A stretch of DNA of 64,000 bases from Halocatena salina. Lineage in GTDB: Archaea > Halobacteriota > Halobacteria > Halobacteriales > Haloarculaceae. Position numbers and translations under genes: made by a program. The stretch lies in the NCBI RefSeq assembly GCF_023115355.1, contig NZ_CP096019.1, positions 1,426,001 to 1,490,000 of the forward strand. The letters are read 5' to 3'. The notes beneath the pieces are model-generated. The model was not told where the DNA came from. It saw only the letters and a list, made by a program, of their open reading frames with translations, and searched no databases. Each line of letters begins with the position of its first letter. Position 1 is the first letter of the stretch. This document shows positions 42,816-52,004 of the stretch, piece after piece.

Positions 42816-43982
42816 TCACTCGTTCGTGAGATCGTACGAGTGGCTAAACACCCGCGTGGGAAACCGCGGTTCGATCCGACTCGGCGGTCGTCCGATGGAG
42901 CGTTCGCCGGTGTCGTTGGTAACTCGCTCGATGACGCCGGTTTCGGCGAGCTCGTACAGGAACCGTTTGACCGTCGCCGCGGACAGTTCGATATCGGACG
43001 ATGCTGCGATCGCCTCCGTAGTCGCATCGACAGACGCCCGTTGTGACTCCCCGAGATCGACAAGTTCGCGGAGCACGGATTGACGGCTCTCGGCCAGTGA
43101 CAGCACGCGAGCGAGCGACACCGACGGACGCGGAACGACTGCCATTCCCGTCTGGAGGTTCTGTTCGCTGATCTGCGATCGATCCTGTTCGATCGCGTCG
43201 ATCGCTCCACCGAACAGCGCCGCGATCGCGTCGTGAGCGTTTCCGTCGGCCCACCCGACGAGGCGGCGTAGCTGCTCGTGGGAAACGGCGCGTTGGGCGA
43301 GTCCGTTCGACGCCCGTTCGGTGAGAACGTCCACGAGGACGTGATCGTCGTACGCTGGAATTTCGATGTGCTCCGGTGGAACGTGCGCCAGTTCAGTCGG
43401 TGGTTGACGACCGACAGCAATCCACGAGAGATCGTCGAACGGATCCAACACCGAAGCAAGCTGCGAGACGGAGTACGTATCGGCTTCATCGACGTGATCG
43501 ACGGCGACGAGGATCTGGTTATCACTGAGATACTCATCGAGCCACGACCGGATCGAATCGATTCCGATACCGTGTTCGGGCACCGACTCCACGACAACGC
43601 TGTCGAGAACCGTCTGGTGTAGCCCGAACTCGCTCGTAGACCGGCGTGCGTCCACGTAGACGAACGACGGCGTACCGTCCGGATGTGTACGCGTGGCCGT
43701 GTGAATCGCCTCCCGCGAGCGGTGAAGAAGCCGTTCGAGATGGGCGAACAGGGCGGTAACGATCGCCGATTTACCCGATCCAGGTGCACCCCAAACGTAA
43801 GCATTCGGCGGTAGCTCACCATCGAATGCCGGATCCATATAGTCCAGCAGCCGCTCTAATGTGGGTCCTCGACCGATCGGCTCCTCGGTATGAACTGCCG
43901 GACTGATGGCGTCGTAATCGAGAATGAGCTGTGTGGTGGTCCCAGAGCGCTGGCGACGGCGGATGCGAGCTGTTAGATCCAT
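42816..43982 (-). CDS. Orc1/Cdc6-family AAA+ ATPase
   Basis: The 388-residue protein has the AAA+ core of Orc1/Cdc6: RGPTLERLLDYMDP, Walker A GAPGSGKS with K71, Walker B ILVAVDHVDEAD, and a C-terminal winged helix (LRELVDLGESQ...SSDIELSAATVKRFLYELAETGVIERV). Haloarchaea have several such genes; some bind origins and others act only as regulators. I see no origin-recognition-box array beside this gene, so it need not mark an origin. It converges with the small membrane-protein gene and is divergent from none. Confidence 0.85.
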   Translation of the reverse strand: MDLTARIRRRQRSGTTTQLILDYDAISPAVHTEEPIGRGPTLERLLDYMDPAFDGELPPNAYVWGAPGSGKSAIVTALFAHLERLLHRSREAIHTATRTHPDGTPSFVYVDARRSTSEFGLHQTVLDSVVVESVPEHGIGIDSIRSWLDEYLSDNQILVAVDHVDEADTYSVSQLASVLDPFDDLSWIAVGRQPPTELAHVPPEHIEIPAYDDHVLVDVLTERASNGLAQRAVSHEQLRRLVGWADGNAHDAIAALFGGAIDAIEQDRSQISEQNLQTGMAVVPRPSVSLARVLSLAESRQSVLRELVDLGESQRASVDATTEAIAASSDIELSAATVKRFLYELAETGVIERVTNDTGERSIGRPPSRIEPRFPTRVFSHSYDLTNE

Positions 43983-44108
43983 CGTCGGAAAACGTGCGGC
44001 GGCGATATGTATCTCATTCTATCGATACGTGAGTGGTAGTTGTAACTACGGCAAGGGGACGGGAAAACCGCTTCGTCTCTGAGCGCGAAGACGGTCGTTA
44101 GCATTCGA

Positions 44109-45197
44109 TCACAGCGGCAACCACGCAAAGCCTGGGAAGAGACCGACGTAGTACAACACGGCGACGAAGAACGTGTTGAGTGCGATCGCGGCTGCAGGTG
44201 GATCGAAGTGGGTGTCACCGTGGGCGTAGAAGATGCGTTGGATGACCTCTCCGGACAGCGCACCGCTGACGCCGAACACCGCTGCGATCGCCAATGCTGG
44301 CAGCATAGCCATGTCCGTGGTTCCACCGGCCAACGCCATTGCTGCAGTCGACGCCGGCAACGTGATGTGGTGGGTCACGGGGATCTGTTCTATGCCACAG
44401 GCCAAAAAGAGGAGTGTGGCCGCGCTGATGCCGAACCCAAGGAACACACTCCCGGTAACGACGATGAGATACCCCCCCAATAGACCGACGACAACTCCGA
44501 GCATCGCCACGTTAGCCCACCGGTACTGATGAGGGAGCCACGGCTCGACGAGAAACCGCTGTGAACTCACGTCAGTATCGGTGTCAGTGGTGGTCTCCTC
44601 GTTCCCTCCGTCGGCAACGATCTCTCCACCTTCGGCGGTCGTGTGCATTTCCTCGTGCTCGAACGGCGTCATATCCCAGAGGCTGTCACCGTGGACAGAA
44701 CCGATCAGCGAGTAGCCAAAGACCAGCCGGTGGGCGACCGCGGAGACGACGACACCCATCGCGATCGGATCCCACGGCATTCCTAATCCTTCCGACGTCT
44801 GTCGAGCGATCATCCCGAACACGCCGAACGCGCCGCCGACGGCGAGTACGTCGTATTTCGTCCCGAGTGCGTGGGAGATGTTTTTCGCCTCGTGATAATC
44901 GAAGCCCGTGTCCATATAGCCCTTCCGTGCCGCATACGCGGCCGCAGCAGCGCCACCAGCGAACGAGATGTGCGGACCGAACACGGGACCGAACGCGATG
45001 CTGTCAGTAATGGCGATCTGAGCCTCTATCCCGATCGCTTCCGTAATAATGTTCGCCGTCTCGCCAGCGACAACGATGATACCCATGAACGCGAACGCTG
45101 GCAGCGCGCCGAGCGCTGCTCCGAACGCGCCGCCCGCAAAGGCAGCGAGCCACAATCCCGGATCGCTGAGCGCGTTGATGACTGCTCCGATGCCCAT
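44109..45197 (-). CDS. GlpK-linked membrane protein, candidate glycerol transporter
   Basis: The 362-residue protein has about ten hydrophobic helices rich in Gly and Ala (MGIGAVINALSDPGLWLAAF; GGYLIVVTGSVFLGFGIS). A central acidic, Thr-rich loop lies near 200-218. Its ATG follows the glpK stop by two bases, so the two are co-transcribed. In Haloferax a putative glycerol facilitator gene lies next to glpK, and this protein is the positional counterpart. It is not an aquaporin: no NPA motif is visible. The transport role is inferred from context only. Confidence 0.72.
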   Translation of the reverse strand: MGIGAVINALSDPGLWLAAFAGGAFGAALGALPAFAFMGIIVVAGETANIITEAIGIEAQIAITDSIAFGPVFGPHISFAGGAAAAAYAARKGYMDTGFDYHEAKNISHALGTKYDVLAVGGAFGVFGMIARQTSEGLGMPWDPIAMGVVVSAVAHRLVFGYSLIGSVHGDSLWDMTPFEHEEMHTTAEGGEIVADGGNEETTTDTDTDVSSQRFLVEPWLPHQYRWANVAMLGVVVGLLGGYLIVVTGSVFLGFGISAATLLFLACGIEQIPVTHHITLPASTAAMALAGGTTDMAMLPALAIAAVFGVSGALSGEVIQRIFYAHGDTHFDPPAAAIALNTFFVAVLYYVGLFPGFAWLPL

Positions 45198-45199
45198 GA

Positions 45200-46738
45200 T
45201 CAGACGTCCCCCTCCCGAGCCCAATCGAGCGAGCGCTCAACGGCGTCGTTCCAGCGGCTGTACATCGCGTCGGCCTTCTCGTTATCCATCTTCGGAGTGA
45301 ACTCCCGGTCGGCCTGCCAGTTGTTCCGGAGTTCGTCGAGATCGTCCCAGTAATCCACGGCAAGCCCGGCCGCGTACGCAGACCCCAAGGCGGTCGTCTC
45401 GTCGACTTCCGGACGGACGATAGTCGCCTCGATGATGTCGGCCTGCTGTTGACAGAGGAAGTTGTTTTTCACCGCCCCACCGTCGACTTTCAAGTCGGTA
45501 ATCTCGATGTCGGCGTCGGCTTCCATCGCTTCTGCAACGTCCCGCGTTTGGAAGGCGATCGATTCGAGCGCCGCCCGAACGATATGAGCGCGGTTGGTTC
45601 CGCGGGTCATCCCGACGATCGTCCCGCGTGCGCGGCCGTCCCAGTGGGGAGCACCGAGACCTGTGAACGCGGGCACCAGATACACGCCGCCAGTCGACTC
45701 GACGCTGCGAGCGATCTCCTCGGTGTCAAGCGCATTGTCGATCAGATCAACGTCTTCGAGCCACTCGATCGCCGCACCCGTGATGAAGATCGAGCCTTCG
45801 AGCGCGTACTGAACCGGCTCGCCGGAGCGCTGGAAACCGATCGTCGTCAGCAGCCCGTGATCGCTCTCGACGGCCTCCTCACCGGTGTTGGCGAGGAAGA
45901 ACGACCCCGTACCGTAGGTGTTTTTCGCCTCCCCCGGATCGAAGCAGGTTTGTCCGAACAGTGCCGCCTGCTGATCGCCAAACGCTCCTGCGACCGGTAT
46001 CTCTGCGCCCAGAAAGCCCGATGGATCAGTGTAGCCGTAGTAGTCGTCGTCGCTCGATGGCCGAACCTCCGGCAACATCGCCCGTGGAATTCCGAACTCC
46101 TCGAGGAGATCCTCGTCCCACGCGAGATCGTGGATGTTGTACAACATCGTTCGGGAGGCGTTGGTCACCTCCGTGATGTGGTTGCCAGTGAGGTTGTGGA
46201 TGAGCCACGAATCGATCGTTCCAAACCGGATCTCGCCATCCGCTGCGCGCTCGCGAAGATCAGCCGGCCGGGCACGCTGGGTTTTGATTGGTTCGGCGTT
46301 GTCCAACATCCATTCCGCTTTCGTGGCCGAAAAGTACGCGTCCGCCTGTAGTCCCGTCTTGGCACGGATCTCGTCGGTCTTTCCTGCTTCCTCTAGTGCC
46401 TCGATACGACCAGTCGTCCGACGATCCTGCCACACGATGGCGTTGTGGATCGGTGCTCCCGTATCCCGGTCCCACAGCACTGTGGTTTCGCGTTGGTTTG
46501 TCACCCCGAGCGCCGCCAACTGCTCCGCGTCTACTCCTGCGTCAGCCAACGCCTGCGTGATAACCGCTTTCGTGTTCTCCCAGATCTCGGTCGGATCGTG
46601 CTCAACCCAGCCCGGCTCGGGATAGAGCTGTTCGTGTTTTTCGTATGCGCTGGCGACCACCCGACCACCCTGATCGAACACCATGAACCGGGTGCCGGTC
46701 GTCCCCTGATCGATCGCACCGACGTACGTTTCAGTCAT
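45200..46738 (-). CDS. glpK: Glycerol kinase
   Basis: The 512-residue FGGY kinase starts MTETYVGAIDQGTTGTRFMVFD. Further marks are ALGVTNQRETTVLWDR, WQDRRT, the AFGDQQAALFGQ and YGTGSFFLANTG motifs, and GGAVKNNFLCQQQADI in the C-terminal domain. It phosphorylates glycerol to sn-glycerol-3-phosphate, a main carbon route in haloarchaea because Dunaliella glycerol is a common food. The ATG at 46738 follows a GAGGGGAC ribosome site and fits the family. The leader contains a TTATAAT box near 46825. Confidence 0.97.
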   Translation of the reverse strand: MTETYVGAIDQGTTGTRFMVFDQGGRVVASAYEKHEQLYPEPGWVEHDPTEIWENTKAVITQALADAGVDAEQLAALGVTNQRETTVLWDRDTGAPIHNAIVWQDRRTTGRIEALEEAGKTDEIRAKTGLQADAYFSATKAEWMLDNAEPIKTQRARPADLRERAADGEIRFGTIDSWLIHNLTGNHITEVTNASRTMLYNIHDLAWDEDLLEEFGIPRAMLPEVRPSSDDDYYGYTDPSGFLGAEIPVAGAFGDQQAALFGQTCFDPGEAKNTYGTGSFFLANTGEEAVESDHGLLTTIGFQRSGEPVQYALEGSIFITGAAIEWLEDVDLIDNALDTEEIARSVESTGGVYLVPAFTGLGAPHWDGRARGTIVGMTRGTNRAHIVRAALESIAFQTRDVAEAMEADADIEITDLKVDGGAVKNNFLCQQQADIIEATIVRPEVDETTALGSAYAAGLAVDYWDDLDELRNNWQADREFTPKMDNEKADAMYSRWNDAVERSLDWAREGDV

Positions 46739-47237
46739 CTCGTCCCCTCTGTGGGAGTGAACGACTCCCATTCGATTTGTTTATCCATGATTCTGATCTA
46801 CTGGTAAACAATTGAGTCGACCATTATAAATCTACCGACGGATTTCGGTCGCTTTCCGTCCGAATTCCGCTGAAACGGGGTAAGTATTCTCGGCAGTCGA
46901 TATGGGGGCGGTCAGTGCTTTATCGAAAGTGGGAGTACAGAGATAAAGTACAACGCTGGCGAGTAGTCGCGTTCGGTCGATCGAGTTCGTGTGGTCCGGG
47001 CGATGAATCCGGTTCCAATTGGGACGTCGTATCGAACTCAGTGGTAAATTACGAAATATTAGGAATAACTAGAATGTTCAGGTAGTTCTGTTTGAGTATT
47101 ACAGCGTGTATGGTATTAACTGATTGTTAAACGGTGGTGAGCAGTGTGAATGATGGCTTCAAGCTGAGCTTGAAAATCTTCAAGCACACCAATACAAAGT
47201 ACCCGAGGGCCATGGGGTGGTGTAGAGTCAGTCATCA
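46739..47237. other. Promoter-rich region upstream of glpK and of the broken secreted-protein gene
   Basis: The 499 bases hold the glpK promoter, a stretch of AT-rich DNA (47040-47130) and the inverted repeat TTCAAGC-TGA-GCTTGAA at 47158-47174. No gene is supported. Confidence 0.45.
47158..47174. repeat. Short perfect inverted repeat
   Basis: TTCAAGC and GCTTGAA flank a three-base loop, 64 bases before the start of the broken secreted-protein gene. Another CTTCAAGC follows at 47178. It may be a regulator site. Confidence 0.4.
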
Positions 47238-47914
47238 ATGCGTCGGATACGTCGTCTTGCGATCGTGTTGTCATCGGTCTCGTGAGGAGCGCCATCTACG
47301 CGACGGGCGCGTTTTCGAATTTGACGACATCACGTGAGGCGAGCGTGGACGTGGTTGGTGATAATGCGGGCTATCTCGTACTCACGCCCGGTGAGAACGG
47401 GGAGTACACCAACCAGAACGGGGAACTCCAACTCCAGTTGAACGGCGCACTCGAAGGCGAGGACGCGCCATCCGGGAGCGGTGTCAATATCAAAGCAGCC
47501 AGTGATCTTAAGCGTCGAGACTACTCACCTGCCGAGGTCAGTCATCTCGTGAAACAAAGCAAAAAATCCTATGTCAATAACAAGGGGATCCTTACTCAAG
47601 CCCAAAAACGAGCTGACCAAGGGCTCCCGAAAGACGACGTCAAATACTACGTGGAAAACGTCAGTCTCAAAAATCACTCATCACACGTACATACCGAACT
47701 AGCTCACGAACATTCTACTCCGGCACTGATCGACGACACAGAACGTACCCAATCGACCCACAGCGCGACCAACGACGCATTCACACCGTCTCTGGATCTC
47801 GTTCGATCGAATCAGCGACGGATTCGAACAGCCGCGCGTCACAGCCATCACACGAGATGGCGAGCACGGTGTGTTCTCGACAGCACGATTCGACGGTTTC
47901 CGATACCGGAGTAA
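47238..47914 (+). pseudogene. Frameshifted secreted protein gene (DUF1102-like)
   Basis: From the ATG at 47238 the frame gives MRRIRRLAIVLSSVS and stops at 47283-47285. A second frame from 47282 continues SAIYATGAFSNLTTS, ASVDVVGDNAGYLVLTPG, the usual signal-peptide end and N-terminal strand of DUF1102-type secreted haloarchaeal proteins. So one frameshift separates signal and body. After GSGVN the rest (DLKRRDYSPAEVSHL, LPKDDVKYYVENVS) does not match that family and looks like a different protein. The frame finally runs antisense into the next gene. A real gene with an odd end is less likely than a decayed mosaic. Confidence 0.6.
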
Positions 47915-48605
47915 CAGGTCCATCACAGCTCGGACACAGATCGATGAACACGCGGAGTCCCCGGATGAGCGTCCCTTGCTCGGCCACATCAAGACGGTCC
48001 CACTGATCGATCCACTGGGGTAGCTCCCGAGCGGCTGCGAGATCCGCAACGAACGCGGCGTGTGATTCCCACTGACCGATCGATTGGCCGTTGATGTGGG
48101 CAGTAAACGCTTCCCCGTGATCGACGAAGGCGATCTCACCGTCCGTATCAAGCGTCTCCGCCAGCGCTTGGCGTTCGGTCTCGGAAGTGGTGATCCGATC
48201 CATCCGTCCATACCACGACTCCCGGAACTGGGAGGTGAGACAGAGATCGTCGAACTCTTCACACGGTTTGAGCGGTCCCGATTCGACGAGCAACCGTTCG
48301 GTGTTGGCCGCAACCGTCTCCTCGGTCGTCATCGGATCGGTCCCCACGGTATCGAACACCGAGAGCACACGATCGGGAAGGTACCGCTTCGTCAACGTCG
48401 GTGTACCAGGCACGAGATATCCCCGAAAAACGATGCTCAGGAGCGCCAAAGATCCGAAGGCCATCGCACCTGGCCACCACATGACCCACAGCCAGATACA
48501 CACGACGGCAGCGATCGCGAGATTGTTTATCGTACACGGGATACATCGGTTATCACCAGTGTACTCCGGTTGACGAAGCACGTCGAATACGGTCTGTATA
48601 TGCAT
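47781..48605 (-). CDS. Haloarchaeal membrane protein with Cys-rich C-terminus
   Basis: The 274-residue protein starts MHIQTVFDVLRQPEYTGDNRC, with IPCTINNLAIA leading into two membrane helices. A soluble acidic region follows. Its C-terminal CPSCDGPV and SCDGCDARLF give two CxxC pairs, likely a metal site. The opening QPEYTGxNRCxPCT is common in haloarchaeal proteins of unknown function. It has a promoter in the AT-rich gap after 48605. Its 3' end runs antisense under the broken secreted gene. Confidence 0.75.
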   Translation of the reverse strand: MHIQTVFDVLRQPEYTGDNRCIPCTINNLAIAAVVCIWLWVMWWPGAMAFGSLALLSIVFRGYLVPGTPTLTKRYLPDRVLSVFDTVGTDPMTTEETVAANTERLLVESGPLKPCEEFDDLCLTSQFRESWYGRMDRITTSETERQALAETLDTDGEIAFVDHGEAFTAHINGQSIGQWESHAAFVADLAAARELPQWIDQWDRLDVAEQGTLIRGLRVFIDLCPSCDGPVTPVSETVESCCREHTVLAISCDGCDARLFESVADSIERDPETV

Positions 48606-48794
48606 AGAGGGATCTCTTTACGACAGGAAATATAGCTATCGGTGTTTGAACACCTAATGTTAGTTGATTAAGATGGTTATATGTCTGATACTTCAGGTGT
48701 CTCTACGGGACGCGATTGGTAGGAAACTGACCCAGGCAAGAAATGATAAACCATGTACCTTTATGATCTTCCATGATGAATACAGGGATGTACC

Positions 48795-48962
48795 ATGATC
48801 GACGACCGACCCACAGACGAGATCGAACCGCTGGTGCCGGTGATGCCACAGTCCCGTGTCCGGCCGGACGGTGGAGTGCTTAGGAACGATCGTCGGGGCC
48901 CGGACGTATTGCCGGCAGAGGAGCGTTACACCATCGATCCGCTTGTTCCGGATCTTTCCTAG
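48795..48962 (+). CDS. Small hypothetical protein (55 aa)
   Basis: The frame reads MIDDRPTDEIEPLVPVMP, then basic GGVLRNDRRG, and ends YTIDPLVPDLS, so the motif PLVP appears near both ends. The acidic composition and a CTTTATGA box about 32 bases upstream suggest a true gene. Its stop overlaps the end of the convergent cbiZ by three bases. Function is unknown. Confidence 0.5.
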   Translation: MIDDRPTDEIEPLVPVMPQSRVRPDGGVLRNDRRGPDVLPAEERYTIDPLVPDLS

Positions 48963-49696
48963 AGTTCGAAGACGGTCGCTCGTCGGGTCGTCGTGACGCC
49001 GTGTTCAGTTTCCTCGGGTGACGGCGTCTCTGCGTATCGGGAGGAAAGACTCGCACGGACACTTTCTCTGACACAGGCCCGAGCCGCAGTACCGACTGCG
49101 GTCGCGCTGCCAGCGAAGGGCTGCTTTTCGCGGTCTCGATCGCTGTCATCGGGCTGCGTCCGGTTGTCCGAGGAACGGAGTCTCTCACAGCCGACGACGA
49201 TCGCGTCCGACGTGGTGCCAGTAATGTCGGACTCGGCGAGTAGCGTTGCGGTTTTGGCCTCAACGGCGGTTCCGAGTAGTGTCGCAAGTGCGCCGTCGGT
49301 GAGCGGTTCGGAGGTAGAGAGGATGATATTGACGGTGCCGGGACGAAATCCCCTCGAGGACTCGGACGTGGCCGTCGATCGTGTCGGGACTATCGGAAGC
49401 GTTGCTGGATTCGAGATTCCAGCGGTCGTGACGGCTTCGACGGAACCACAGCGCGCTCCCCGTGTGTGTTGGAGATCGACTCCGGTGAACAGTGTCGGAC
49501 CGGCCGCATCGAATCCTGCCCGCTTACACCGGCGTTTCCCGTACGCATCCAGATCGACGTGGTCCCACTCCTCGGGAACGGAGACGTTGTACACGACCGG
49601 ATCGGTGCGGTAGCCGCCTCGCCACCCACTCGAAAGCCAGCGCGTGCCCGACCGGCGGTACTGGAGCACGCCGTCTTCGATAGTGATATCAGACAT
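48959..49696 (-). CDS. cbiZ: Adenosylcobinamide amidohydrolase
   Basis: The 245-residue protein starts MSDITIEDGVLQYRRSGTRWLSSGWRGG-type and contains the family segment TVNIILSTSEPLTDGALA and the conserved VVGCERL region. CbiZ clips the aminopropanol-phosphate tail from corrinoids so that imported pseudocobalamin can be reused as cobyric acid. It is the last gene of the overlapping cobalamin operon, with its start inside the end of cobD (8 bases). Catalytic residues are not fully established in the family, so activity is by homology. Confidence 0.85.
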   Translation of the reverse strand: MSDITIEDGVLQYRRSGTRWLSSGWRGGYRTDPVVYNVSVPEEWDHVDLDAYGKRRCKRAGFDAAGPTLFTGVDLQHTRGARCGSVEAVTTAGISNPATLPIVPTRSTATSESSRGFRPGTVNIILSTSEPLTDGALATLLGTAVEAKTATLLAESDITGTTSDAIVVGCERLRSSDNRTQPDDSDRDREKQPFAGSATAVGTAARACVRESVRASLSSRYAETPSPEETEHGVTTTRRATVFEL

Positions 49697-50690
49697 CGAG
49701 GAGCGCATCGATGAGCAGCTCGTTTTCTTCGGGCGTTCGCACCGCGATCCGGATGTGCGTATCGAGCCTACGAAACGTCGTCGCATCTCGGACAGCGATG
49801 CCCGCCGCACGGAGTGAGCGACGGATCGGTCCGGGATCGGTCCCGACGTCGACCAGCACAAACGGAGCACGAGAGGAAGCCACCTCAAAACGATCGGAAA
49901 GGGCCTCAGTCAGCCGGTCTCGCTCGCGTCGGACGCGCTCGCGCGTCCGAGCCACGAACTCGGAGGCCGCCAAACAGTGGGAGCCGACAGCAGCGCTCGG
50001 AACACCCATTGCCCACGGTTTGACGGCGTTGTGAAGCCGTTCGCCCACCTCGTCGGTCGCCACGGCGTATCCCATCCGGAGACCGGGCAGCCCGAACAGC
50101 TTCGTCAAAGAGCGCGCGACGACGACGCCGGGAGTGCCAGCGAGCGAGGGCTGATCGGTGAATCCGAGAAACGCCTCGTCGACGAGCACCACAGTGTCGA
50201 CGGATCGACAACGATCCACGAACGCGAGCAGATCGTCACGATCCGGCAGTTCCCCAGTAGGATTGTTCGGCGTGGGGAGGACGACGAGCGCGTGGTCTTC
50301 GGGATCGACAGCGAGTAGCTCTTCGAACGGAACGAACGCGGGAGTTGCGCCCTGAAGACGCACCTCGCGGGCGTACTCACCGAACGACGGCGTCGGAACG
50401 AGCACCGACGACGAAGCGGTCACGACCGTTTCGATCGTGAGTCGAATGGCAGCCATACCGCCAGCGGTGGGTATCACCTGCTGTGGAGCACAGCCGACGA
50501 ACGCAGCTGCCGCCCGCCGAAACGCGTCGTATCCGTCGGGATAAGAGCGCGCCCGCTCCAAGGCCGCTCGATACACCTCGCGCGTCCCATCGGGAATGCG
50601 TGGGTTGCAGTTCGCGCTAAAGTCGTACTCGACGGCTGGATCGCTGCCGTGTTCGACGCGATCGACCGAATCGACGGCGTCAGGCTCCAT
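49689..50690 (-). CDS. cobD: L-threonine-O-3-phosphate decarboxylase (CobD)
   Basis: The 333-residue PLP protein of aminotransferase fold starts MEPDAVDSVDRVEHG. It carries FSANCNPRIP, PTPNNPTGELP, LVDEAFLGF and the PLP lysine in RSLTKLFGLPGLRMGY, the histidinol-phosphate-aminotransferase-like pattern of CobD. It makes aminopropanol phosphate, the linker of the nucleotide loop. A general aminotransferase is possible from motifs alone, but the operon decides for CobD. It overlaps cobY by 11 bases. Confidence 0.9.
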   Translation of the reverse strand: MEPDAVDSVDRVEHGSDPAVEYDFSANCNPRIPDGTREVYRAALERARSYPDGYDAFRRAAAAFVGCAPQQVIPTAGGMAAIRLTIETVVTASSSVLVPTPSFGEYAREVRLQGATPAFVPFEELLAVDPEDHALVVLPTPNNPTGELPDRDDLLAFVDRCRSVDTVVLVDEAFLGFTDQPSLAGTPGVVVARSLTKLFGLPGLRMGYAVATDEVGERLHNAVKPWAMGVPSAAVGSHCLAASEFVARTRERVRRERDRLTEALSDRFEVASSRAPFVLVDVGTDPGPIRRSLRAAGIAVRDATTFRRLDTHIRIAVRTPEENELLIDALLDV

Positions 50691-51258
50691 CGTTCGCCTC
50701 CTCCAGCAGCGTTTGAGCGATCCATGCGTCTCTCGGTCGGTTCACGTTCACCGCGAGTCGGTCGTCATCCCTGATCATGTATTCTTCGGTGTCAGTGTCT
50801 CCAACCACGTTCACGCCGGTGGGAGCGAGCGATTCAGTTCCCACGACAGTGGTGTCGACGCTCATTCCCAGCGCGCGTTTTCGTTCGACCGGGACACAGA
50901 CAGTGAGCGAACCGGTACTGTATCGATCGAGCACGGCGTCGATCGTCTGTCCGTCGAGCAACGGGAGATCGGCCGCGACGGTCATCACCGGTGGAACGAC
51001 GCGATCAAGTGCCCGTTCGAGATCGGGAACATACCCCGAACCCGGCGTCTCGATCGTCGATACATCGAGCATTCCCTCGATCCGGGCGGTCGTCCGTGGT
51101 GCGTTCGGAGAGACGCCGGCGTACACAGTGTCGATTCGAGCAGCGGCGAGCGCATCGATCACGCGGTCGATCATCGGTCGACCATCGATCGGCAAGAGGG
51201 GTTTTTCGCCACGGTCGAGTCGGGTCCCGGTGCCACCGCACATCACGAGAGCGTCCAT
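50680..51258 (-). CDS. cobY: GTP:adenosylcobinamide-phosphate guanylyltransferase (archaeal type)
   Basis: The 192-residue protein starts MDALVMCGGTGTRLDRGEKPLLPIDG, the nucleotidyltransferase signature (quoted in part), with the metal aspartate in VAADLPLLDG near 96. CobY replaces bacterial CobU in archaea; it has no kinase domain. It activates adenosylcobinamide phosphate with GMP before CobS adds the lower ligand. The start codon was set at 51258 because the upstream open frame is Arg-rich. It overlaps cobS by 16 bases. Confidence 0.93.
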   Translation of the reverse strand: MDALVMCGGTGTRLDRGEKPLLPIDGRPMIDRVIDALAAARIDTVYAGVSPNAPRTTARIEGMLDVSTIETPGSGYVPDLERALDRVVPPVMTVAADLPLLDGQTIDAVLDRYSTGSLTVCVPVERKRALGMSVDTTVVGTESLAPTGVNVVGDTDTEEYMIRDDDRLAVNVNRPRDAWIAQTLLEEANDGA

Positions 51259-52004
51259 GCGATCACCCCCGCGTGCAGCGCGAAAACGCGCCCAAGCTCG
51301 TTTGCACCACCGAATACGTCCCCGCTCACGCCCCCGAGCGTTCGGTAGGCCCACACCGATACGGCGAGTCCGGTACACAGCCCGACCACCACAGCGGTTG
51401 TCCCACCCAGTGATCGACCAGTCAGTCCGCAGGCGAACAGCGCTACGACTGTCGGACCGAACAACGCTCGCGGTGTCGTGGCTGTCGTAAACGCCGATCC
51501 CAGCCCCTCGTGAGTCGCGGTGCCGAGACAGGCGATCGCAGCCAGTCCGAGTTTCGTGCCGACCTCCGCAGCGATCACAAGCCCGACGGCAACGAGAGGG
51601 GGACAGTTTGTGAGTGCCATTCCCGCAAGCGCCAGTCCAACTAGCGTGCTTGTGAGCGCGAGTACAGCTCCGACACCGACAGTCGTGTCTTTCATCACCG
51701 ACCGTCGACGCTCACGGTCGCCGTGGACGACCACCGCATCGCCGAGGTCCGCGATGCCGTCGGCGTGATTGACGCCGGTAAGACCGATCACGCCACCAAC
51801 CAGTAGCGCCGCCACTGACGCCTCGACATCGGGGACGAGCCACAAGCCGACGCCGACAGGGAGCGCGATGAGCGCACCGATCGGATAGGCGGCGAGCACG
51901 AACGCGGATGGAGTCCGACAGAATGCTGTCCACGCCGCCTCGTCCGTACCGATCGGTAGTCGCGTCAGAAAACCAAGCGCGCCACGGATGGCCTTCAGAA
52001 CCAT
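51243..52004 (-). CDS. cobS: Adenosylcobinamide-GDP ribazoletransferase (cobalamin synthase)
   Basis: The 253-residue membrane protein has six or seven helices. The family's acidic loop reads GVNHADGIADLGDAVVVHGDRERR, with MKDTTVGVGAV following; its Asp residues bind the metal and substrate. It joins adenosylcobinamide-GDP and alpha-ribazole (phosphate), the final assembly step. The start at 52004 (MVLKAIRGALGFLTRLPIG) matches family members. It overlaps cbiB by ten bases and cobY by 16. Confidence 0.95.
   Translation of the reverse strand: MVLKAIRGALGFLTRLPIGTDEAAWTAFCRTPSAFVLAAYPIGALIALPVGVGLWLVPDVEASVAALLVGGVIGLTGVNHADGIADLGDAVVVHGDRERRRSVMKDTTVGVGAVLALTSTLVGLALAGMALTNCPPLVAVGLVIAAEVGTKLGLAAIACLGTATHEGLGSAFTTATTPRALFGPTVVALFACGLTGRSLGGTTAVVVGLCTGLAVSVWAYRTLGGVSGDVFGGANELGRVFALHAGVIAWTLS

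Noticed and set aside
43983-44108. Replication origin beside the Orc1/Cdc6-like gene
   Set aside because: Only a short palindrome (GTAGTTGTAACTAC) is present; no ORB-type repeats or long AT-rich stretch were found.
45449-46351. 300-codon plus-strand open frame in glpK
   Set aside because: It is antisense to the glycerol kinase and contains no recognisable domain.
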